Source: Caulobacteraceae bacterium (lineage in GTDB: Bacteria; Pseudomonadota; Alphaproteobacteria; Caulobacterales; Caulobacteraceae). Taken from it: a stretch of 62,826 bases of DNA. Every line of letters starts with the position of its first letter. Position 1 is the first letter of the stretch. The stretch is from contig CANJXI010000010.1 of NCBI GenBank assembly GCA_947478785.1, positions 1 to 62,826 on the forward strand, given 5' to 3'. Under the pieces are notes generated by a model. The model had not been told where the DNA came from. It worked only from the letters and a program-made list of their open reading frames with translations, and made no database searches. Positions 16,775 to 26,134 of this stretch are shown here, one piece after another. Position numbers and translations under genes: made by a program.

Positions 16775-17638
16775 ATGGCCGTTTCGAAGTTCGTCGTCGC
16801 ACCGCTCTTTCTCGCGCTTGCGCTGTCCGCCTGTAGCGAGAAGACCAAGGACAAGGTCAGCCCCGTCGCGGCCACCGCGGCCGGCGATACGATCACCGAG
16901 ACGGCGCTGGAGACGGAGATGACCGCCGCTGGCGTGCCCATCGACGCCCAGGACGTGCGCCAGCAGGCGCTGGACCGCATCGTGACCCGCAAGGTGATGG
17001 CCAAGGCGGCGCGGGAAAAGGGTCTCGACAAGACGCCGGCCGGGCTGACGCTGGTAAGCGCCGCCAAGGAGTCGGTCGAGGCGGGTCTCTTCGAGCGTTC
17101 GGTGACCGAAAAGCTTGCTCCGCCCACCGCCCAGGAGGCCGACGCCTTCGTGGCGGCGCATCCGGAGATGTTCGCCAACCACGCGGTCTACCTCGTCGAG
17201 CAACTGCGGCTGCCGAGCATGCCCGACGCGGCCTTGCAGGAGGCGCTGCGTCCCCTCAACACCATGGAAAGCGTGGCGGCCCTCCTGCAGGCCCGCAATG
17301 TGCCCTTCCAGCGCGCCGTCGATCAGCTCGACACCCTGCGCGCCGACCCCCGCCTTTCGGCGCGGTTCGCGGCCATGAAGCCGGGCGAGGTCTTCGTGAC
17401 CCCCGTGGGAGCCGGCGCCGTGATCCTCCAGATCCGGGGCGTGAAGCCGTCGCCGATCACCGGTCCCACCGCCGCCAAGATCGCCACCCAGATCCTGCAG
17501 CAGCAGAAGGCCCAGGCGGCGGTGGCCAAGGAGGTGGCCGCGCTCAAGACGGCGTCCACGGCCAAGATCACATATAGCTCGCCCTATGTGGCGCCTGCCG
17601 CACCCGCGGCGCCCGCGCCGGCCAAGCCGAAGAGCTGA
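16775..17638 (+). CDS. EpsD-like / SurA-type lipoprotein, putative peptidyl-prolyl isomerase
   Basis: 287 residues. Residues 1-20 are a lipoprotein signal with lipobox LSAC (Cys at about 20), so the protein is probably anchored in the periplasm. The part after it (QQALDRIVTRKVMAKAAREKGLDKTP) resembles the N-terminal chaperone helices of SurA and of the EpsD family tied to exopolysaccharide export. The C-terminal half ends in MKPGEVFVTPVGAGAVILQI, the tail of a parvulin-like domain, but its core is weak. The last 15 residues are Ala/Pro-rich. No polysaccharide genes lie beside it, so EpsD is a family label here, not a pathway assignment. GAAGAGG precedes the start. Confidence 0.7.
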   Translation: MAVSKFVVAPLFLALALSACSEKTKDKVSPVAATAAGDTITETALETEMTAAGVPIDAQDVRQQALDRIVTRKVMAKAAREKGLDKTPAGLTLVSAAKESVEAGLFERSVTEKLAPPTAQEADAFVAAHPEMFANHAVYLVEQLRLPSMPDAALQEALRPLNTMESVAALLQARNVPFQRAVDQLDTLRADPRLSARFAAMKPGEVFVTPVGAGAVILQIRGVKPSPITGPTAAKIATQILQQQKAQAAVAKEVAALKTASTAKITYSSPYVAPAAPAAPAPAKPKS

Positions 17639-17688
17639 AGAGAGCGACTGGCGTCCTGGGCGGGCGCGGCCTATATCCGCGCCTTCTC

Positions 17689-17982
17689 ATGACCACGGAC
17701 GATGACGCTCGGCTGAAGAAGCTGAAGTTCCGCGCTTGGCGCAGGGGCTTCCGGGAAGCGGACCTCATTCTGGGGCCGTTCGCGGACAAGCACGTCGGCG
17801 GCTTCACGTGCGACGAGCTTGACTGGTTCGAGATGCTGCTCGAGACCCCGGACCACGACCTCTACGCCTGGATCATGGGAACCGCGCCCACGCCGCCGGA
17901 GTTCGACGGCGAGATCATGCGGAAGATCAAGGCCTACCGGCTGGTGCTGCACGCCGAACGCGGGACCGGTCATGGCGGATGA
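17689..17982 (+). CDS. sdhE: FAD assembly factor SdhE (succinate dehydrogenase flavinylation)
   Basis: 97 residues. Small cytoplasmic protein that helps attach FAD covalently to SdhA. The signature RGFREADL corresponds to the RGxxE motif that contacts the flavoprotein, followed by LDWFEMLLETPDHDLYAWIMG, which is conserved throughout the Sdh5/YgfY family. The gene overlaps mfd by 11 nt, so the two are translated from one message. Confidence 0.93.
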   Translation: MTTDDDARLKKLKFRAWRRGFREADLILGPFADKHVGGFTCDELDWFEMLLETPDHDLYAWIMGTAPTPPEFDGEIMRKIKAYRLVLHAERGTGHGG

Positions 17983-20900
17983 CGCCTCCCGCCCGGTGAG
18001 CGCCGCCGAGATGCGGCGTGTCGCCGACGATCCGGGCCGCCTGGACCTGGTGGGCGCGCCGGAAGGCTTCGACGCGCTGGTCATGGCCGATATCGTCCGC
18101 GCGCGGAAGGGCCTGTCGGTCTTCGTGGCGCGCGACGGCGCCCGGCTCTCGGCCTTCGTCGAGGCCTTCCGGTTCTTCGCCCCGACCGTCGAGATTGTCA
18201 CCTTCCCGGCCTGGGACTGTCTGCCCTACGACCGCATCGGCCCGTCCCCGGGCGTCGCCGCCCACCGGATGACCACCCTCTACCGGCTGGTCGAGGGACT
18301 GGACGAGAAGACCCCGCGGCTGCTGGTCACCTCGGCCCCGGCGCTCATCCAGCGGGTCCCGCCCAAGACCGCGGTGCAGCGGGCCGGCTATTCGGCGCGC
18401 CCGGGCCAGGCCGTCGAACTCGCCGAGCTGGAGGCCTATTTCGCGGTCAACGGCTACCAGCGCGCCTCCACCGTCTCCGAACGCGGCGAGTTCGCCATCC
18501 GTGGCGGCGTGATCGACGTCTTCCCGCCGGGCGCCGAGGAGCCTGTGCGCCTGGACCTGTTCGGCGACACGCTGGAATCCATCCGCGCCTTCGACCCCGA
18601 GACCCAGCGCTCGACCCGGCAGCTCAAGACGTTCGACCTGCTGCCGGTCAGCGAGGCCCTGCTGGACAAGGCCGCCATCGCCCGCTTCCGCACCGGCTAC
18701 CTGGAAGCCTTCGGCGCGGCCGGCGACGATCCGCTCTACGCAACCGTCTCGGAAGGCGGCCGGCGCGCCGGCATGGAGCACTGGCTGCCGCTGTTCTATC
18801 CCGATATGGCGACGCTGTTCGACTACCTGCCGGGCGGGGCGCTGGTGGCGCTGGATCACCTGTCGCGCGAGGCCCGGGACGAGCGCCTGGCGCTGATCGC
18901 GGATGCCTACGAGTCGCGCGCGGCCACCGAACGGCGGGTGCAGTATCATCCGCTGGAGCCCGACCGGCTCTACCTGAGCGCCGAGGAGTGGCAGGGCGAA
19001 CTGGCCAGGCGGGCCACGCGCCGGTTCTCCGCCTTCCAGGAGGCCGAGGGCGCCACCGTCGTCGACATGGGCGCGCGGGCCGGCCGCAGCTTCGCGCCCG
19101 AGCGCCAGCGCGACAGCGTCAACCTCTTCGAGGCCACCGCCGACCATGCCCGCAAGCTGGCCGCCGACGGCAAGCGGGTGCTGTTCGCCTCCTGGTCGGA
19201 TGGATCGTCCGACCGCCTGGGCTCGATGCTCGCCGACCATGGCCTGAACAACATCAGCCTCGCGTCCTACTGGGACGCCGCCAAGGCCGCCGACCCGAAG
19301 ATCCCGCAACGCGTGGTGCTGCCGCTCGAGGCCGGGTTCGAGACCGACCGGCTGGCGGTGATCTCCGAGACCGACATTCTGGGCGACCGGCTGTCGCGCC
19401 CGCGCCGCAAGCGCCGGGCCTCGAACTTCCTGGCCGAGGCGTCGTCGCTGACGCCGGGCGACCTGGTGGTGCATATCGACCACGGCATCGGCCGCTACGA
19501 GGGCCTTAAGACCCTGGATGTGCAGGGCGCGCCGCACGACACCCTGGAACTGCACTACGGCGGCGAGGCCAAGCTCTACCTGCCGGTGGAGAACATCGAC
19601 CTGCTGACCCGCTATGGCGCCGAGACCGACGGCGTCCAGCTCGACCGGCTGGGCGGGGCGGCGTGGCAGGCGCGTAAGGCCCGCGCCAAGACCCGGCTGC
19701 GCGAGATGGCGGCGGGCCTGATCCGCATCGCCGCCGAGCGGGCCATGCGCACGACCGACGCCATCGACCCTCCGCACGGCGTGTTCGACGAATTCTGCGC
19801 CCGCTTCCCGTACGAGGAGACTGAGGACCAGCTGACCGCGATCCACGACGTGCTGGAGGACCTCGGCGCCGGCAAGCCGATGGACCGGCTGATCTGCGGC
19901 GACGTGGGCTTCGGCAAGACCGAGGTAGCGCTGCGGGCCGCCTTCGTGGTCGCCATGAGCGGCCAGCAGGTGGCCGTCGTTGCGCCGACGACCTTGCTCG
20001 CCCGTCAGCACTACAAGACCTTCACTGAGCGGTTCGAGGGTTGGCCGGTCAAGGTGCGCCGCCTTTCCCGCCTGGTCCCTGCCAAGGAGGCCGTCGAGAC
20101 ACGCGAGGCGCTGAAGAACGGCGAGGTCGAGATCATCGTCGGCACCCACGCGGTGCTCTCCAAGCAGGTGGGTTTCCGCAACCTCGGCCTGGTGATCGTC
20201 GACGAGGAGCAGCACTTCGGGGTCAAGCACAAGGAGAAGCTCAAGGAGCTTCGCGCCGACGTGCACATGCTGACGCTGACCGCCACGCCGATCCCGCGCA
20301 CCCTGCAGATGTCGCTGTCAGGCCTGCGCGAGATGTCGATCATCGCCACCCCGCCGGTCGACCGCCTGGCCGTGCGCACCTACATCACGCCATGGGACCC
20401 GGTGGTGATCCGCGAGGCGCTGTTGCGCGAGAAGTACCGGGGCGGCCAGGCCTATTATGTGGCCCCGCGCATCTCCGACCTGCCCGAACTGGAACGCTTC
20501 CTGCGCGAGCAGGTCCCCGAGGTGAAGTTCGTCGTCGGCCACGGGCAGATGGCGCCGACCCAGCTCGAGGACGTGATGAGCGCCTTCTACGAGGGCCAGT
20601 ACGACGTGCTGCTCTCGACCACGATCGTGGAGAGCGGTCTCGATATCCCCACCGCCAACACCCTGATCATCCACCGCGCCGACATGTTCGGCCTGTCGCA
20701 GCTCTACCAGCTGCGCGGCCGCGTGGGCCGGGCCAAGAGCCGCGCCTACGCCTACCTGACGACGCCGGCGGAGAAGCAGATCACGCTGTCGGCCGAGAAG
20801 CGCCTGAAGGTGCTGCAGTCGCTGGACAGCCTGGGCGCGGGCTTCCAGCTGGCCAGCCACGACCTGGATATCCGGGGTGGCGGGAACCTCCTGGGCGAGG

Positions 20901-21463
20901 AACAGTCCGGCCACATCCGCGAGATCGGCGTCGAGCTCTACCAGCAGATGCTGGAGGACGCGGTCAACGAGCTGAAGACCCGCGCCGGCGCAGAGGGTCT
21001 CGACAACGACCGGGGCTGGTCGCCGCAGATCAACACCGGTGCGGCCGTGTTGATCCCCGAGGAATATGTGCCCGACCTCAACGTGCGGCTGTCGCTCTAC
21101 CGCCGCCTGTCGGACGCCGAGAAGGCGCAGGATCGCGAGGCGCTGGCCGCTGAGCTCATCGACCGCTTCGGACCGCTGCCGCCGGAAGCCGGCCAGTTGC
21201 TGAAGGTGGTCGCCATCAAGGGCCTTTGCCGCGAGGCCAATGTTTCCAAGATCGACGTCGGTCCGAAGGGCGCGGTCGTGACCTTCCGGGGTGATGACTT
21301 CAAGAACCCTGGCCGGCTGATTGAATTCATTGGTAAGAACCAGATTGCATGGCGCCTGCGTCCTGATCACAAGGTGGTGGTCAAGGGCGAGTGGGAAACG
21401 CCTGAGCAGCGGCTGAACGCGGCGGAAAAGGTGCTGACGGAACTGGCGAAACTCGCCGCCTGA
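17972..21463 (+). CDS. mfd: Transcription-repair coupling factor Mfd
   Basis: 1163 residues. Removes RNA polymerase stalled at DNA lesions and recruits UvrA. In order: UvrB-like domains (about 30-350), the RNA-polymerase interacting domain around VHIDHGIGRYEGL, a RecG-like helicase core with GDVGFGKTEVA, DEEQHFGVKHKEK, TATPIPRTL and YQLRGRVGRAKSRAYAYL, and the C-terminal TRCF domain. The start at 17972 overlaps the end of sdhE; longer in-frame extension runs inside sdhE and was rejected. Full length for the family. Confidence 0.96.
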   Translation: MADDASRPVSAAEMRRVADDPGRLDLVGAPEGFDALVMADIVRARKGLSVFVARDGARLSAFVEAFRFFAPTVEIVTFPAWDCLPYDRIGPSPGVAAHRMTTLYRLVEGLDEKTPRLLVTSAPALIQRVPPKTAVQRAGYSARPGQAVELAELEAYFAVNGYQRASTVSERGEFAIRGGVIDVFPPGAEEPVRLDLFGDTLESIRAFDPETQRSTRQLKTFDLLPVSEALLDKAAIARFRTGYLEAFGAAGDDPLYATVSEGGRRAGMEHWLPLFYPDMATLFDYLPGGALVALDHLSREARDERLALIADAYESRAATERRVQYHPLEPDRLYLSAEEWQGELARRATRRFSAFQEAEGATVVDMGARAGRSFAPERQRDSVNLFEATADHARKLAADGKRVLFASWSDGSSDRLGSMLADHGLNNISLASYWDAAKAADPKIPQRVVLPLEAGFETDRLAVISETDILGDRLSRPRRKRRASNFLAEASSLTPGDLVVHIDHGIGRYEGLKTLDVQGAPHDTLELHYGGEAKLYLPVENIDLLTRYGAETDGVQLDRLGGAAWQARKARAKTRLREMAAGLIRIAAERAMRTTDAIDPPHGVFDEFCARFPYEETEDQLTAIHDVLEDLGAGKPMDRLICGDVGFGKTEVALRAAFVVAMSGQQVAVVAPTTLLARQHYKTFTERFEGWPVKVRRLSRLVPAKEAVETREALKNGEVEIIVGTHAVLSKQVGFRNLGLVIVDEEQHFGVKHKEKLKELRADVHMLTLTATPIPRTLQMSLSGLREMSIIATPPVDRLAVRTYITPWDPVVIREALLREKYRGGQAYYVAPRISDLPELERFLREQVPEVKFVVGHGQMAPTQLEDVMSAFYEGQYDVLLSTTIVESGLDIPTANTLIIHRADMFGLSQLYQLRGRVGRAKSRAYAYLTTPAEKQITLSAEKRLKVLQSLDSLGAGFQLASHDLDIRGGGNLLGEEQSGHIREIGVELYQQMLEDAVNELKTRAGAEGLDNDRGWSPQINTGAAVLIPEEYVPDLNVRLSLYRRLSDAEKAQDREALAAELIDRFGPLPPEAGQLLKVVAIKGLCREANVSKIDVGPKGAVVTFRGDDFKNPGRLIEFIGKNQIAWRLRPDHKVVVKGEWETPEQRLNAAEKVLTELAKLAA

Positions 21464-21472
21464 GCCGAAAGG

Positions 21473-21988
21473 TCATGGCGCTTTTCGCGCCTCTGCGAGC
21501 AGGCGGGTCGCGCGCAGCGCCATCTCCAGGCGGTTGGCGCAGACCACGCCAACGGCCAGTAGCAGGAAGGCGTCCGTGATGTCGTTCACCGATGCGTGCA
21601 GCGCTCCGGCATTGCGGGTGACATAGCCGCGCAGGCCCAGACGGACGGCCATGATGGCGAGCACGAGGATCATGCCCAGCGGCGAGGCCTGGCTTGTCAG
21701 GTCATGGGTCGCGGCGTCGACGGCGATCGTCGTGAAGCGTCCCCGCCACCAGCCCAGCACGGCGCCCGCGCCAAGGGCGGCCAGGCCGATGCCGGCCCAT
21801 AGGGGGCGCGGCGTCGGCTGGGCGTAGAAGGCCAGCCCCGTGGCGAGGAGGATCACGGCCGGCGCGATCCACATGCGCTCGATGCGAAGACGGCGCTTTC
21901 GCGCGCCGCGCAGCATCGCCAGGACGATGAAGGCGAGCGGGATAGCGTAGATCCAGAGGGACGCGCCCTGTGGAGGATAGGGGCCCAT
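21473..21988 (-). CDS. Membrane protein, CcdC/DUF1453-like
   Basis: 171 residues with about five hydrophobic segments: near 12-27, 41-57, 64-80, 100-118 and 136-152. The pattern and the basic cluster GARKRRLRIERMW after the first segment resemble the CcdC/DUF1453 family, whose function is not established. The start codon overlaps the popA stop codon by one base (TGATG), so it is probably translated with popA and may serve in the same pathway; that link is inference from coupling. Confidence 0.65.
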   Translation of the reverse strand: MGPYPPQGASLWIYAIPLAFIVLAMLRGARKRRLRIERMWIAPAVILLATGLAFYAQPTPRPLWAGIGLAALGAGAVLGWWRGRFTTIAVDAATHDLTSQASPLGMILVLAIMAVRLGLRGYVTRNAGALHASVNDITDAFLLLAVGVVCANRLEMALRATRLLAEARKAP

Positions 21989-23319
21989 CAGCCGGCCTTG
22001 AGGCCCTGGGCGTGGGCGGCGGCTTCTTCCAGCGCGCGCCCGGCGTTTTCGGCCGAGGTCACCTGGGCGACGCCCAGGTCGAATTCCACCACGAACGGGG
22101 TCTTGCCTTCGCCGGCCTCGAAGGCCGTGCAGCCGATCACCGCGGCGATCCGCTCGCCGGCCAGGCGGGCGTTGGCGAGCGCTGTGGCGGGCAGGGCGAG
22201 CGCGAACACTTCCGGCGCCAGCCTGGCCGCGGTGTCCTCCACGCGCACGAGCCGGCTGACCATCGAGCCGATCTGCGGGATCGCCCGGTCGAGCCAGCCG
22301 CCGGCCCGCGCGGCCAGCACCTCCGGCTTGTCGGCCACTCGCAGCACGCAGACGCTGAGGGGCCTGTTGCGCGCCTTCGCCGCCGCGGCCAGGCGCGCCA
22401 GGTGGGCGGCGAACAGGTCGCGGGTGAAGAGGCCGGTGGCCGCATCCATCAGGCCGGACGTGCGGGCCCGCTCAAGCGCCGTTCGGACCGCCATCTGCCG
22501 CCGGTAGGCGCGGGCCAGTTCGACGACCCGGCGCGCGGTGTCGCTTTCCGACGTCTCCGGCGAGGCCACGTCGGAAAGGCCCCGGTGATAGGCCTCCGCG
22601 GTCGTCACATAGGAGTCGCGCCGCATGTAGAGCAGGGCGGGGGTGTGGTAGAGGCGCGTGTTGCGGCGCAGGCCGGCCGCGATCGACAGCGCCTCCTGCG
22701 GATTGTCGCCCGCCCAGAGCACGACGGCGTCGAAGATCCGTTCATGCAGGTAGTCGAAGGCCGTGTAGGCGGTGAACGCGCCCACCACGTCGGCGCCGTT
22801 GCGCGACAGGGCGTTGGAGAGCGCCAGGAACTGCGGCGCCGGCTCGCCGATCGCCAGGATCCGGTAGGGCCCCGCGTCGATGTCAGGCATCTCCAGCGCC
22901 CGGCCACGCTCGGCGAAGGTCTCCTTGCGCAGGTCGAACTCTTCCTCGGCCACCGCCGTGCGGACCAGGGTCTCCAGGCGCATCGCCGCCTGCGCCGGAT
23001 GCAGCGGCGCGGCCAGCGTCAGGTCGTAGCCGTAGTTCTCCAGGATCGGGTCGGGGATACCGATGGCGAGCACCGGGATCCGGCGCGGCGCGCAGGACTT
23101 CTTCAGCCGCCTGGCCAGTCCCAGGCTCTCCTCGCCGGAACTGGCGAGGTCGATGATCACGGCCTCGATCTGCAGGTCGGCGAGCGCGGCTATGGCCGCG
23201 TACTGTCCGCGCGCGGTGATGGTTCGCCAGCCCAGGCGGTCGAGGCCTTCGGCCAGGGGGCCCGCCAGGGAATCATCGCGGGCGACGATCAGCACCCTCG
23301 CTTGGATTCCGCCCGCCAT
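21988..23319 (-). CDS. popA: PopA-like c-di-GMP effector: two receiver domains and degenerate GGDEF
   Basis: 443 residues from the ATG at 23319. Two receiver-like domains come first (about 7-125, with candidate phospho-acceptor D57 in VIIDLAS; about 150-275, lacking an equivalent Asp), then a GGDEF-type domain (about 290-440). The active-site motif is APEVF at 368-372 where a cyclase has GG[DE]EF, so synthesis is very unlikely. The inhibitory site R359-V-E-D362 is intact, five residues ahead, as in PleD. In Caulobacter crescentus PopA is a PleD paralogue with this combination: it binds c-di-GMP and directs degradation of CtrA by ClpXP. clpP and clpX lie 12-14 kb away here. Its start region contains three GANTC sites. 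Confidence 0.75.
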   Translation of the reverse strand: MAGGIQARVLIVARDDSLAGPLAEGLDRLGWRTITARGQYAAIAALADLQIEAVIIDLASSGEESLGLARRLKKSCAPRRIPVLAIGIPDPILENYGYDLTLAAPLHPAQAAMRLETLVRTAVAEEEFDLRKETFAERGRALEMPDIDAGPYRILAIGEPAPQFLALSNALSRNGADVVGAFTAYTAFDYLHERIFDAVVLWAGDNPQEALSIAAGLRRNTRLYHTPALLYMRRDSYVTTAEAYHRGLSDVASPETSESDTARRVVELARAYRRQMAVRTALERARTSGLMDAATGLFTRDLFAAHLARLAAAAKARNRPLSVCVLRVADKPEVLAARAGGWLDRAIPQIGSMVSRLVRVEDTAARLAPEVFALALPATALANARLAGERIAAVIGCTAFEAGEGKTPFVVEFDLGVAQVTSAENAGRALEEAAAHAQGLKAG

Positions 23320-23435
23320 TCGTCCCGCTTCCCTGCCTGCCAAGCCCGCCATACCCGCAAATGCAGGAATCACGCAGCGCCATTCGACGACCAGCTTAAG
23401 TTGCAATCGTCTCGTGATGCTACGAGGAGAATATT

Positions 23436-23471
23436 ATGCCGCCCGCGATGAAAAAGTTATTGCCGCGCTGA
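23436..23471 (+). CDS. Possible 11-codon small ORF with a strong ribosome binding site
   Basis: ATG at 23436 follows GAGGAG with good spacing and reads [11 protein letters not shown] before a TGA. The surrounding 50 bp are unusually AT-rich for this genome. It lies 89 bp upstream of the CoA-transferase-family gene and could be a leader peptide, the start of a broken gene, or chance. No attenuator structure was seen after it. Confidence 0.2.
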   Translation: MPPAMKKLLPR

Positions 23472-23559
23472 CCGCGGGGGGCGGACGGCTGTCGCCGTGC
23501 GAAGGGCTTGGCGTAAGCGGGGCAGGGCGTCTACTCAGGGCCAGCGAGGGAGCGACAAT

Positions 23560-24690
23560 ATGCGCCAGGGGCCGTTGAGCGGATTGAAGATCGTCGAGTT
23601 CGCCGGCATCGGTCCGGGGCCGTTCTGCGGCATGCTGCTGTCCGACCTGGGCGCGGACGTGGTGCGGATCGACCGCAAGGGCGGTCGGGGCGGCTCCGCG
23701 ACCGATGTCACCAGCCGCGGCCGCCGCTCCGTCGAGATGGACCTGAAGCGGCCCGAGGCGATCGAGGCCTGCCTGAAGCTGATGGCGGTGGCAGACGGGA
23801 TCATCGAAGGCTTCCGGCCAGGGGTCATGGAACGTCTTGGGCTGGGTCCGGACGCCGCGCTGAAGCGCAATCCGAAGCTGGTATATGGCCGCATGACCGG
23901 CTGGGGCCAAACCGGCCCCTATGCCCAGGCGGCCGGACACGACATGAACTACATAGCCATCACCGGCGCCCTGCATGCCATCGGCGCGGCTGACAAGCCG
24001 ACCCCGCCGCTGAACCTGGTGGGCGATTTCGGCGGGGGCGCGCTCTACCTGGCCTTTGGCCTCATGGCCGGGATCATCCATGCGCGCGAAACCGGCCAGG
24101 GCCAGGTGGTCGACTGCGCCATGACCGACGGGTCGGCGTCCCTGATGGCGATGTTCTACGGGCTGAAGGCGGCGGGGGTCTGGAAGGACCAGCGCAGGAG
24201 CAACATGCTCGATGGCGGCGCCCACTTCTACGACACCTACCAGTGCTCGGACGGCAAGTGGGTTTCCATCGGGTCTATCGAACCGCAGTTCTACGCCCTG
24301 CTGCTGGAAAAGACCGGCGCCAGGGACCCCGACTTCGCCCGCCAGATGGACCCTGCGGCCTGGCCGGGTCTGCGGGAGAAGCTGGCGGCGCTGATCGCGG
24401 GCAAGAGCCAGGCTGAGTGGTGCGAGATCATGGGCGGCTCGGATGTCTGTTTCGCCCCGGTCCTCGATCTCGACGCGGCGCCCCGGCACCCGCACAATGT
24501 CGCGCGCCAGACTTTCGTCGAGGTGGCCGGCGTCATGCAGCCCGCGCCTGCTCCGCGATTCTCCGAGACCCCCGGCGCGATCCAGGGCCCGCCCGCCGCG
24601 ATCGGGACCCACAATCGCGAGGCGCTGGCCGACTGGGGATTCTCCGCAGCCGAGATCGACGCGCTGGAAGGCGCTTCGTCGCCGGCCTAG
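23560..24690 (+). CDS. CaiB/BaiF family protein, alpha-methylacyl-CoA racemase-like
   Basis: 376 residues. Family III CoA-transferase fold. The catalytic pair of alpha-methylacyl-CoA racemase is present: H127 in [13 protein letters not shown] and D156 in NLVGDFGGG. This favours racemization of 2-methyl-branched acyl-CoA esters over CoA transfer, because transferases have Asp near residue 169 and lack the His. Other family motifs are [16 protein letters not shown] and [19 protein letters not shown] precedes the ATG. It is followed at 40 bp by an amidohydrolase gene, perhaps in one degradation pathway. Confidence 0.85.
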   Translation: MRQGPLSGLKIVEFAGIGPGPFCGMLLSDLGADVVRIDRKGGRGGSATDVTSRGRRSVEMDLKRPEAIEACLKLMAVADGIIEGFRPGVMERLGLGPDAALKRNPKLVYGRMTGWGQTGPYAQAAGHDMNYIAITGALHAIGAADKPTPPLNLVGDFGGGALYLAFGLMAGIIHARETGQGQVVDCAMTDGSASLMAMFYGLKAAGVWKDQRRSNMLDGGAHFYDTYQCSDGKWVSIGSIEPQFYALLLEKTGARDPDFARQMDPAAWPGLREKLAALIAGKSQAEWCEIMGGSDVCFAPVLDLDAAPRHPHNVARQTFVEVAGVMQPAPAPRFSETPGAIQGPPAAIGTHNREALADWGFSAAEIDALEGASSPA

Positions 24691-24730
24691 GCAGGTCTAG
24701 AGTTGGCGCGCGCGCCAGGGAGGTCGTAAG

Positions 24731-25894
24731 ATGACCCGCATCGTGGATGTCGACAGCCATTGGACGTTCCCCTGGGAATTCCAGATCGACAAGGGGCCGC
24801 TCAAGCGGTTCGGCGCGAAGTTTGGCGACACCTCGGGCGTTCTCGCCTTCTTCATGGCCGCCGACCTCATCTATAGCCTGCCGGAGGCTGAACGGCCGGA
24901 TCCGAAGCTGTTCTACCCGCCACGCGTCCAGCCGGACGGGACGGTCAAGGTCATTCCGGACCATTGGGATCGCCAGCGCGTGGCGCTCGATCCCCGCGAC
25001 CGGGTCGAATGGATGGAGCGGATCGGCATCGACTACTGCCTGGTCAATCCGGGCGGCTATGCGGCGCTCTATCCCCTCCTGGACGAGCTGAAGGATCGCC
25101 AGGCCTACATCCGCGAATGCAACGACCTGCTGGGCGACGCCCTGGCCGACCACGCGGACAAGCTGGGGGCGATCGTCTACGTCGACCTCGCCGACCTGGA
25201 CTGGGCGATCGCCGAACTCAGGCGCATGCGGGCGCGGGGCAGCCGCTCCTTCGTGGTCCGCACCGAGCCGGTGAACGGCCGATCGCTGGCCCACACCCAC
25301 TTCGATCGGGTCTGGGCCACGGCCGTCGAGCTCGGCATGGTGGTGACCCTGCACATCGGCAACACGCCCTCGCACTTCGGCGACTGGGGACGCATCGACT
25401 GGGAGTACACCGGGCCCAACTGGCAGGGCGGCTTCCTGCGGATGGCGAACTGCCAGAACCACCAGTCCGCGGAGCTCTTCCTGAACGCCTGCCTCTATGG
25501 CGGCGTCTTCGAGCGGCACCCAAAGCTGACGGTGCTCGTCGCGGAGCTGTGGACGGGATGGATTCCCAATTTCATCCGCAAGGCCGAGGTGCTCAGCGCC
25601 AAGGCTGGCCCCTGGGGCGCATGGCCCTATCCGCTGTCCGGGGGCGACTACCTGCGCCGCAACGTGCGGGTGACGCCGCTGCCCGGCCTTGGCGACTGGA
25701 ACACCCTGGACCTGGTGAAGACCTATCCGGAAATGATGGTCTTCTCCTCCGACTATCCCCACACCGAGGGCAATGCCGACCCGATCAACCTCTACCGCCC
25801 AGGCCTCGACGAACTCCCGCCGGCGATTCGAGAATCCTTCCTTGGGGAGAACATGGCCGAATGTTTCGCCCGGACCGGCGATCCGGTCGTCTGA
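24731..25894 (+). CDS. Amidohydrolase family 2 metal-dependent hydrolase/decarboxylase
   Basis: 387 residues. TIM-barrel amidohydrolase of the ACMSD/LigW-type branch. The first metal site, often DxHxH, reads VDVDSHW here, the histidine in VVTLHIGN and the aspartate in FSSDYPHTEGN are the other expected ligands. It probably hydrolyses or decarboxylates an aromatic or cyclic carboxylate, but the substrate cannot be derived. GGGAGG lies just before the ATG. The gene follows the CaiB-like gene on the same strand; the pair suggests acyl-CoA or aromatic catabolism. Confidence 0.8.
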   Translation: MTRIVDVDSHWTFPWEFQIDKGPLKRFGAKFGDTSGVLAFFMAADLIYSLPEAERPDPKLFYPPRVQPDGTVKVIPDHWDRQRVALDPRDRVEWMERIGIDYCLVNPGGYAALYPLLDELKDRQAYIRECNDLLGDALADHADKLGAIVYVDLADLDWAIAELRRMRARGSRSFVVRTEPVNGRSLAHTHFDRVWATAVELGMVVTLHIGNTPSHFGDWGRIDWEYTGPNWQGGFLRMANCQNHQSAELFLNACLYGGVFERHPKLTVLVAELWTGWIPNFIRKAEVLSAKAGPWGAWPYPLSGGDYLRRNVRVTPLPGLGDWNTLDLVKTYPEMMVFSSDYPHTEGNADPINLYRPGLDELPPAIRESFLGENMAECFARTGDPVV

Positions 25895-26134
25895 AGGGCG
25901 GGGCGCCGGTTTCCTGAAAGCCATGTTCAGCTTGGGTTCAGCCACGGACCCGCATAACGGCCCCAGGTTGTTCGTCGCGCTCTCCCGTCCCTCGAAGCGG
26001 CGGCCGACCTGATGGAACGACACGCCCATCGGGCGGCGCGCTTCCCCCTCAAAAGGGCGGCGCGCCGTTTGGGTTTGAGGGCGCTGTCGCAAGAGGCTTG
26101 CGCCGACCGGCGTTCCTGCTCACCTTCCGCGTCA

